A stretch of DNA of 19,881 nucleotides from 13-1-40CM-70-15 sp964641215 (lineage in GTDB: Bacteria; Gemmatimonadota; Gemmatimonadetes; Gemmatimonadales; GWC2-71-9): contig CAZXKD010000032.1 in NCBI GenBank assembly GCA_964641215.1, forward strand, positions 1-19,881, given 5' to 3'. The notes under the pieces were generated by a model that worked only from the letters and a program-made list of their open reading frames with translations, was not told where the DNA came from and made no database searches. This document shows positions 12,745-19,881 of the stretch, piece after piece (position 1 is the stretch's first letter; each line of letters opens with the position of its first letter). A program made the translations under genes and the position numbers.

Positions 12745-14348
12745 AGCATCGCACCGTGGCGATCGTCGTCGTCGTCGCCGTCGTGGCCCTGGCTACGGGC
12801 GGCTGGCTGCTGCAGCGGGAGCGCAACCCCGCCGGGTCGGTGTACCAGCAGGCCCGGTTGTTCGATGACGTGCTGGCGCGGGTCGCCGACTTCTACGTCG
12901 ACTCGATCGGTGAGAAGCAGCTCTACCAGATGGCCATCGACGGGCTGCTCGATCAGCTGCACGATCCCTACTCGACGTTCCTGAAGCCCGACGACTTCCA
13001 CTCGCTCACCGAGGCGACGAGCGGGGACTACGGCGGGCTCGGCATCCAGATCGATGTGCGCAACGGGTGGATCACCGTCGTCGCCTCCCTTCCTGAGACC
13101 CCGGCCGAGCACGCCGGCATCCAGACCGGCGATCAGATCATCACGCTGGACGGGCGCTCCACGGAAGGCTGGAAGACCGACACGGCGGTCAAACGCTTGC
13201 GTGGTCAGCCAGGCAGCACCGCAGAGCTGAGAATCCGCCGCGTGGGTATTGACCAGCCGATCACCTTCAAGTTGACCCGCGCCATCATCCACATCCGGTC
13301 GGTACGCTCAACGATGCTGGAGGACCGCGTAGGCTACATCTCCATGGTCCAGGTGAGCCAGTCCTCCGCCGCCGAGCTCACCACGGCGATCACCGACCTG
13401 ACGCAGAAGGGGATGAAGTCCCTCATCCTCGACCTGCGCGGCGATCCGGGTGGGTTGCTCAACCAGGGCATCGCCGTGAGCGACCTGTTCCTCGATCCCG
13501 GCCAGGAGGTGGTGGCGACACGTGGTCGGGCCCCGGATGCCACCCACATCTATCGAGACGACAAGCCGCAGCAGTGGCCGCAGCTGCCGATCGTCGTCCT
13601 CGCGAACGGCTTTACGGCGAGTGCGGCGGAGATCGTCGCCGGCGCGTTGCAGGACCACGACCGGGCGATCGTCGTCGGCACGCCGACGTTCGGCAAGGGG
13701 CTGGTGCAGCAGCTCTGGCAGCTGGGTCCGGACTTCGGCCTGAAGCTGACGACCGCCCGGTGGTACACACCGAGCGGCCGCACCATTCAACGCACCAGCC
13801 GCAGTGAGCAGGACCAGGAGGCGCAGGCCATTGCCGGGGAGATCGGGAAAGACACCGTACCCGACTCGTTGGTGTTCCATACCGACCATGGCCGCATCGT
13901 GAAAGGCGGAGGTGGCATACGGCCCGATATTTTCGTGGCACCCGACACACTCACGATCGCCGAACGCGCGTTCTTCAGGGCCCTTGGCAACAAGGCGTTC
14001 GTCTATCCGGACGTTCGCACCGGATACGCCCTCGAGCTCAAGGCGGCGGGAACGCTGACTGACCCCACCTTTACCGTCACCCAGGAAATGGTGGACGAGG
14101 TGCTGCGGCGGTTGCGCGCACGCGGTGTAGCCATGTCGGACAGCCTGGCGGCTGGTGCACGGCATTACATCACGCAGGATCTGGGCTACGAGATCACTCG
14201 GTACGTGTTCGGTCAGCCCGCGGAGTTACGCCGTCGCATGCACGACGACCGACAGATCCAGCAGGCGCTGGCGCTGGCCCGGAAGGCCAAGTCACCGGCC
14301 GATCTGCTCACCCTCGTTACGGCACCGTCGGCAGCGGCCCACAACTAG
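12741..14348 (+). CDS. S41-family C-terminal processing peptidase
   Basis: A 535-aa periplasmic or membrane-anchored protease that degrades or trims proteins from the C-terminal side. One N-terminal hydrophobic segment (about 5-24) acts as signal or anchor. A helical S41 N-domain with LLDQLHDPYSTFL (69-81) is followed by a PDZ domain (about 90-178; DYGGLGIQI, GDQIITLDG) and the catalytic core with LILDLRGDPGGLL (228-240). The catalytic Ser294 (FTASAAEIVAGALQDHDRA) and Lys319 (PTFGKG) are 25 residues apart, as in E. coli Prc. The C-terminal 130 residues are an unassigned helical tail. The start is coupled to tmk (ATGA); the stop overlaps the next GTG by one base (TAGTG). Confidence 0.94.
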   Translation: MKHRTVAIVVVVAVVALATGGWLLQRERNPAGSVYQQARLFDDVLARVADFYVDSIGEKQLYQMAIDGLLDQLHDPYSTFLKPDDFHSLTEATSGDYGGLGIQIDVRNGWITVVASLPETPAEHAGIQTGDQIITLDGRSTEGWKTDTAVKRLRGQPGSTAELRIRRVGIDQPITFKLTRAIIHIRSVRSTMLEDRVGYISMVQVSQSSAAELTTAITDLTQKGMKSLILDLRGDPGGLLNQGIAVSDLFLDPGQEVVATRGRAPDATHIYRDDKPQQWPQLPIVVLANGFTASAAEIVAGALQDHDRAIVVGTPTFGKGLVQQLWQLGPDFGLKLTTARWYTPSGRTIQRTSRSEQDQEAQAIAGEIGKDTVPDSLVFHTDHGRIVKGGGGIRPDIFVAPDTLTIAERAFFRALGNKAFVYPDVRTGYALELKAAGTLTDPTFTVTQEMVDEVLRRLRARGVAMSDSLAAGARHYITQDLGYEITRYVFGQPAELRRRMHDDRQIQQALALARKAKSPADLLTLVTAPSAAAHN

Positions 14349-15253
14349 TGATCAGCCGGGCGGCGCTGCCCGTCGGCGTCGGGGTGATTGGGCCAGGGCG
14401 GGCCGGGATCGGTCTCGCTCTGGCCCTATCGGCTACAGGTTATCAGGTGCGGCTGCACGGACGGCACAAGCAGAAGGTCCCCAAACCCCTCACGCTCACG
14501 GTCGGCCCCGATGACCGGCCGCCTCCCTGGCTCGCGGAGGTGGGCGTGGTTTTTCTGGCGGTGCGGGACGACGCCATCCGGCCGCTCGCCCAGCTGCTCC
14601 ACGACAGTGAGACGGTGCGGGCCGAGCACGTCGTGCTGCACCTCTCGGGCGTCCAGGGTCAGGAGGCCCTCGGCCCACTGGTCACGACCCGGGCCGCCCT
14701 CGGCTCGCTGCACCCGTTGCAGACGATCAGCGATCCCGAGCAGGCCCCGGTCCGGCTGCGCGGCGCCTGGGCCGCGGTCGAGGGCATGCCGCGCGCTGTG
14801 GAGACGGCGGAGCGGCTGGCGGAGGATGTGGGCCTGCGCCCTTTCCGCCTCACCGCCAAGGCCAAAGCGGTCTATCATGCCGGGGCGGTGTTCGCGTCCA
14901 ACTACTTCGTGGTGGTGGAGGCGGTGGCGCAGCGGCTGCTGCGGCACGCGGGGCTCAGCGATCCCGAGGCCTGGCAGGCGCTGCGGCCGCTGGTGGCAGG
15001 GACGCTTGAGAACCTGGAGCGGGAGGGCCCGCTCGCCGCGCTCACCGGCCCGGTGCTGCGGGGCGACACGGACACTCTGGTGCGGCACCTGGAGTCGTTG
15101 ACGCTCGACGACGCCAACCTGTACCGGAGTCTGGGACGGGCCGCCTTGGAGCTGGCCCAGAAACGGGGGATGGACGAGGGGACGGCGGCGAAGGTGGCTG
15201 AGGCGCTCGCTACTGATCTACCACCCGTGATCCGGCCGGGGGAGCGAAAGTAA
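14348..15253 (+). CDS. Rossmann-like / DUF2520 oxidoreductase-like protein
   Basis: A 301-aa cytoplasmic protein. A Rossmann nucleotide-binding domain (about 8-130) with GVIGPGRAGIGLA at 12-24 precedes a helical DUF2520 domain (about 135-285) containing TAKAKAVYHAGAVFASNYFVVV (169-190). The SLHPLQT motif at 120-126 is typical of this family. It resembles NADP-dependent reductases of the ketopantoate reductase / pyrroline-carboxylate reductase type, but the substrate is unknown. It is the last gene of the rpmE operon, with the start overlapping the protease stop by one base and no Shine-Dalgarno site of its own, so it depends on coupling. Its last 44 nt overlap the convergent lolA-like gene. 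Confidence 0.85.
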   Translation: MISRAALPVGVGVIGPGRAGIGLALALSATGYQVRLHGRHKQKVPKPLTLTVGPDDRPPPWLAEVGVVFLAVRDDAIRPLAQLLHDSETVRAEHVVLHLSGVQGQEALGPLVTTRAALGSLHPLQTISDPEQAPVRLRGAWAAVEGMPRAVETAERLAEDVGLRPFRLTAKAKAVYHAGAVFASNYFVVVEAVAQRLLRHAGLSDPEAWQALRPLVAGTLENLEREGPLAALTGPVLRGDTDTLVRHLESLTLDDANLYRSLGRAALELAQKRGMDEGTAAKVAEALATDLPPVIRPGERK

Positions 15254-15889
15254 ACTCCCGCGCGGGCACTCTGGCGTTCACCCGCAGATTCCGCAGCACC
15301 ACCACCCGCCGCTGTCCCGATGTCTCGGCGAGCTCGATGCGCGCCAGCAGCCCCGTGTCACGGCTCACCCACACCACTGCCTCGCGATAGGGCACGCTGG
15401 CGTCCTTCGGCGTCAGCGCCAGGACGTCCGCGATGCTGGCCCCCGAGACGGAGTCCGCCCGCAGCCAGCGCGCCGCATAGCGCTCGCGCGGCCGCTCCAC
15501 GAACTGCCCGATGAGGTTGGGCCCGGTGGAGCCGGTGGCGGGGATGGGAGTACGGATCACCTGGCCCGGCGTCGTGCTCGGCGTGTACAGCCACAGCCAC
15601 CGGCCGTCGGCCACGATGCGGTCGCCCTTCGGGGCGGTGAACCGCATGGCGAAGCGGTTCGGCTTCTCCTGGTACAACCGGCCCCGGGTGGTGTCGACGA
15701 CCCCGGCCATGGGGTTGTCGACGATCTGGACGAACTCGGCGGACACGGTGCGGACGGTGTCGTAGACGGCGGAGGCGTGGTCGAGAACGACAAAGGCGTC
15801 GGACTGTCGGACGGTCGGACCGTCGGACAGAAATGCGAGGGCCGTCAGAAACAGGCCGACCGTCCGACCGTCCGACCGTCCGACTGCGC

Positions 15890-15893
<4 letters not shown>
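15210..15893 (-). CDS. LolA-like outer-membrane lipoprotein carrier family protein
   Basis: About 227 aa. The body from residue 32 on matches the LolA/LolA-like beta-fold: TVRTVSAEFVQ, then RGRLYQEKPNRFAMRF, GDRIVADGRWLWLYTP and ARVPAREFTFAPPAGSRVV at the C-terminus. The family shuttles lipoproteins or lipids through the periplasm to the outer membrane. The N-terminus has two Arg, a hydrophobic GLFLTALAFL (14-23) and then Ser/Asp/Arg-rich residues, a workable but odd signal peptide. Both flanks of the hydrophobic core are encoded by 8-bp repeats. The frame is open upstream to 16226, but that part is antisense-like Arg/Gly noise inside aroF. The ATG at 15893 overlaps the aroF stop (ATGA) and has no Shine-Dalgarno site. 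Confidence 0.82.
15798..15884. repeat. Inverted pair of 8-bp repeat arrays forming a 29-bp hairpin
   Basis: The first arm, 15798-15829, is GTCGGACT, GTCGGACG, GTCGGACC, GTCGGACA. The second, 15856-15884, is the reverse complement of the same unit (CCGACCGT-type units). The 29-nt arms 15798-15826 and 15856-15884 are complementary at 27 of 29 positions, with a 29-nt loop encoding most of the hydrophobic core of the lolA-like signal peptide. In the mRNA the hairpin begins 6 nt after the start codon. Confidence 0.88.
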
Positions 15894-16930
<1,037 letters not shown>

Positions 16931-17719
16931 CTAGCGTCTTTGTCCTCTCTGTTCACCGACGGTGAACCGGTCTCCATCCCGAGCCGCGGTGACCGGTCCG
17001 CGGAACGCCACAGCCGCCCCCTGAGCCGGGGGGGGGTCCGAAGTTTCAACAGGAGGATAGAAGTGCGTCAAGACGAGCCGCCGGGCCGCGGCGTCCCTAG
17101 CCAGCTCGCCGGCCTGCTGCGGAGTGAGATGGCTGTCTATCGCCATCGCCTCCGGGAGTGAGCACTCGGCGAGCAGGAGGTCGCAGCCTCGAGCCCAGCG
17201 CGCCAGCTCGGACGAGGGGCCGGTGTCTCCCGTGTACACCAGCCGGCCTTCGGGCGCGTTGAGACTCAGCGCCACGCTTTCGGTCGTGTGCGGCACGGGG
17301 AAGGTCTCCAGGCTCACCTCGCCGTCGAGCGGGAACGGCTCGCCGTCCCGGACGTCGAGGATGCCAAGGGGGAAGCCGGGGTCGAGGAGCCAGGGCCCAT
17401 AGCCGTCCGCGAGGCTCTTGATCAGGCGCACCACGCCGGGCGGGCCGAGGATCACGAGCGACTCGGTCCGCGGCGGCACCGTCGTGTACTTGAGCGCGTA
17501 CACCAGCAGTGGTAGCTCCCCCCAGTGATCGGGGTGGAAGTGCGAGAGGATCACGTGCGTCACCTGCTGCCACGGGAGCCCGAAGGACGCGAGGCGGTGT
17601 AGGGAACCCGCGCCGCAATCGAGCAGGATCTTCAAGTTGCCCCGCCCGACCCAGTGACATGCCGCCGTGCGCGTCGCCGAGGGTGCAACGGTGCCGGTAC
17701 CGACGGTGACCAGTTCCAC
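16931..17719 (-). CDS. RNase Z-like MBL-fold hydrolase
   Basis: A 262-aa metallo-beta-lactamase-fold protein without signal peptide. The full ligand set of the RNase Z/ElaC type is visible: HFHPDH (60-65), His144 (PVPHTTES), Asp165 (YTGDTG), His219 (LTHFYP), plus DSHLTP at 195-200. It begins with VTVGTGTVAPSATRTA, typical for this group. True tRNase Z enzymes carry a longer exosite arm between the metal motifs that is not obvious here, so a phosphodiesterase of unknown substrate is as likely as tRNA 3' processing. The GTG start is one base after the protease stop; only a modest AAGG lies upstream. It sits between the protease and aroF in one run. Confidence 0.85.
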   Translation of the reverse strand: MELVTVGTGTVAPSATRTAACHWVGRGNLKILLDCGAGSLHRLASFGLPWQQVTHVILSHFHPDHWGELPLLVYALKYTTVPPRTESLVILGPPGVVRLIKSLADGYGPWLLDPGFPLGILDVRDGEPFPLDGEVSLETFPVPHTTESVALSLNAPEGRLVYTGDTGPSSELARWARGCDLLLAECSLPEAMAIDSHLTPQQAGELARDAAARRLVLTHFYPPVETSDPPPAQGAAVAFRGPVTAARDGDRFTVGEQRGQRR

Positions 17720-17720
17720 G

Positions 17721-19881
17721 CTAGGGAGCCTTTCCGCTGAAGACGAGTCGCTTGAAGAGAGTTACTGCGCCTGCCCGCAACTTGTACAGATACACCCCGG
17801 CCGGGACCACGCGGCCGTCGTCCGCGCGGCCGTCCCACGTAAGGCGGGGGTCGCAGATCGGCCCGCCCGCGGGCCCGCGGCCATAGCGGCCGGCGGCCAG
17901 CACCGGCGGAAAGTCCGCTCCCGGGATGAGGTGGCGTACCGGGCCGCCGCGCAAGTCCAGGATCACCAACTCGGTGTTGCTCGCCGCGGCCAGGTCGAAC
18001 CAGATGCAGGTGGAGTCCCGACCCCCGATGGGGAAAGGGTTAGGGAAATTCTGATACAGTATGGTCGTGGGCGGGATGGTCGGATCCAGGACCAGGAACG
18101 TCCCCTGGCTCGAGACCAGGCTCGTATCGGTTCCGGCGTGGACGACTAGGCGCCAGAAGAACGGGATGTTCCGCTCCAGCGGAACCGGAATCCGCAGCGT
18201 GGTATCGAGGAGCCCGACGGCCGCGTACACCGGAATCCGATCGTCCGCGCGGAATACGAAGAGATCGTATTGAAACGGTCCCGGCGGCGCGACGATAGAG
18301 GGCGAGGACCAGGCGAGCGTGGGCATCGGATCCGCGGTGTTCGTGCCGCCCGGGATGCTAAAGGTGAGCGGCGTGGCCCACGGCGGCACGGTGACCGGGC
18401 CGACGACGCCGGTCGTGGCTAAGGCTCCCGTCGCCGCTGCCGCGTCGACGCGCCAGAAGAGCGGCGCACCGGGCTTGTACGGCCGGCGCACGAGCACGGA
18501 GGTGAGATCGAAGACCGTGGTGTCGAGTCGTGGGGCGGCGAAGCTGGAGTCGCGGCCCACGCGGAGCCGGTAGGTGACCAGCTTCGCGAATCCTGGGGCC
18601 GACCACTGGAACGTGGGAGTGACGGCGGCGAGGCGTGGCGGCAAGGGCGCCAGGGGCACCACGCCATCAGGGAAGATCGCCNNNNNNNNNNNNNNNNNNN
18701 NNNNNNNNNNNNNNNNNNNNNNNNNNNNNNNNNNNNNNNNNNNNNNNNNNNNNNNNNNNNNNNNNNNNNNNNNNNNNNNNNGGCGAGGCGTGGCGGCAAG
18801 GGCGCCAGGGGCACCACGCCATCAGGGAAGATCGCCGCGGCCGCGACGTTGGGGCGGCCCCAGCCACGGATCGAATCCGGGGCCGCGCGGTTCGTGGCGG
18901 AGCGGCGCAGCGCGTCGCGCAGCGCCACCGGGCCCAGCGCGGGTTGGAGCTGCTTCAGCAGGGCGGCCGACGCGGCCGTGAGCGGCGTGGCGAACGAGGT
19001 CCCACTCAGCCGTCCCAGGCCGGCCCCGGTGATCGTGCACACGGCGACGCCAGGGGCGGTGAGGTCGGGTTTCAAGCGACCATCCGCGGTCGGGCCGCGG
19101 GATGAGAACGGCGCGATGGTCCCGAGCGAATCCTCGGCACCGGCGGTGATGATCGAATCCGCGTCCCCGGGTGTCACGAGCGAGCGGAAGCCCGGCCCGC
19201 TGTTGCCCGCGGCCGTCACGAGGAGGATCCCTCGGGCCGCCGCGGTCTCGGCCGCCACGCTGGTGACGGCGACGTCTCCGTTGAGCTGCGACGGGGTGTA
19301 GGAGAACCCGTTGTCGAAGGTCAGATACCCCAGGCTGGAAGAGACGATGTCGACGCCGATCGAGTCCGCCCATTCCAGCGCCGCGACGTAGTTGTCCTCC
19401 TCGATCCGCGTCTCGGAGCGGACGTCCTCGGTCTTGGCCAGGAGATAGGACGCTCCCCGCGCGATCCCGACAAGGCGCCCGGGCACAGTCGCAGCGAATA
19501 GCGACCACACCGCCGTGCCGTGAAACTGCGGGTCGAGGACCAGGGAGTCGTTGGGCTGATTGCGCACTACCGAGTCGTGGAAGACGAAATCGTATTGGGC
19601 GGTGAGCTTGACGCCGGCGAACGCGGGATGCTGCGTGTCGAAACCGGCGTCCAGGATCGCGATGCGGACCCCCGTCCCGTCCAGGCCGCGGTCGGACAAG
19701 GGCCGGAGGGTGAGCTGGCGGTAGGGCATCTCCGAGGGGCCGTAGGTCGGATCGCCGCCGGCGGGACAGGTGTCGGGCGCGCTGAGCCCCGGTCGCCGCG
19801 TCGGCATCGTAGGGTCGGGGCCGGGGAGCCGGCCTTTCGGCACCGTCCGAAGGGACGGCGAGCTTCGAGGGGGCGCCCGTC
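17721..19881 (-). CDS. Subtilisin-like S8 serine protease, 5' truncated and interrupted by a scaffold gap
   Basis: An extracellular subtilase. The frame is open to the window edge without a signal peptide, so the gene begins outside. Counting from the GTG at 19843, the catalytic residues are Asp65 (ILDAGFD), His108 (FHGTAV), Asn214 (AAGNSG) and Ser283 (GTSFATP), all present. After the protease domain (to about 340) come two fibronectin-III-like beta domains and a C-terminal segment with YQNFPNPF, then WDGRADDGRVVPAGVYLYKL, as in FlgD-Ig-like/type-A sorting tails of secreted proteins. As written, the 100 N plus a duplicated 55 bp shift the frame. Removing one copy and the Ns joins FPDGVVPLAPLPPRLA to AVTPTFQWS in one frame, giving at least 655 aa. 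It is a single gene, not two. Confidence 0.88.
18627..18836. repeat. Exact 55-bp direct duplication flanking the scaffold gap
   Basis: Bases 18627-18681 and 18782-18836 are identical (GGCGAGGCGTGG ... AAGATCGCC). They lie immediately on each side of the N run. This is best read as one sequence present at the ends of two contigs, not as a real repeat. Confidence 0.92.
18682..18781. other. Assembly gap, 100 N
   Basis: Exactly 100 N, the conventional placeholder for a gap of unknown size. The flanking duplication and the restored reading frame indicate that the true gap is absent. Confidence 0.98.

Noticed and set aside
15257..15266. Palindrome CCCGCGCGGG just after the DUF2520 stop
   Set aside because: It lies inside lolA-like coding sequence, would give a 3-bp stem as a hairpin and has no T-run; chance occurrence in GC-rich DNA.
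18025..18052. G-run series on the plus strand resembling the prmC repeat
   Set aside because: Only three G-runs; it is the reverse complement of codons for the conserved NFPNPFPIGG motif of the protease tail, so protein constraint explains it.

Overview
The window is a dense, very GC-rich bacterial chromosome segment with almost no intergenic space, many GTG starts and most genes overlapping by 1-8 nt. Outer-membrane-type functions (an MlaE/MlaD lipid-transport set, a LolA-like protein) point to a diderm. A subtilase ending in a YQNFPNPF / FlgD-Ig-like C-terminus, together with the style of the other genes, suggests Gemmatimonadota or a related soil/sediment phylum. That assignment is inference. 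A 100-N scaffold gap flanked by an exact 55-bp duplication shows the segment comes from a short-read assembly.

Region 1 (1-2657, + strand): the 3' end of a hydantoinase/oxoprolinase A subunit gene, its B subunit, and a half-length TauE/SafE-type membrane protein, all with overlapping start/stop codons. Region 2 (2654-9395, - strand): first a Crp/Fnr regulator with its own good promoter, then a probable co-transcribed set in the order MBL-fold hydrolase, secreted CsgG-like/TPR protein, MlaE permease, MlaF-like ABC protein, MlaD/MCE protein, GAF/HD-GYP signalling protein. The ABC protein is the most striking gene of the window: its fold is kept, but the Walker A lysine, Q-loop, ABC signature, Walker B Asp and catalytic Glu are all replaced, so it is probably a pseudo-ATPase.

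Region 3 (9560-15253, + strand): a housekeeping operon rpmE-prfA-prmC-ylbF-like-tmk-ctp(S41)-DUF2520 with nearly every junction overlapping. It starts from a promoter divergent to crp. prmC carries an in-frame tract of 7-bp G-rich units that fits a G-quadruplex motif. Region 4 (15210-19881, - strand): a 5'-truncated subtilisin-like protease, an RNase Z-like MBL hydrolase, DAHP synthase (aroF type) and a LolA-like protein. The first codons of the lolA-like gene are built from two oppositely oriented arrays of an 8-bp unit (GTCGGACN) that can fold into a 29-bp hairpin directly after the start codon.

The two convergent junctions (2654-2657 and 15210-15253) have overlapping 3' ends and no recognisable intrinsic terminator. 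No tRNA, rRNA, CRISPR array, insertion sequence or phage gene was seen. The only non-coding stretches over 70 nt are 8647-8723 and 9396-9559, and both are described below.
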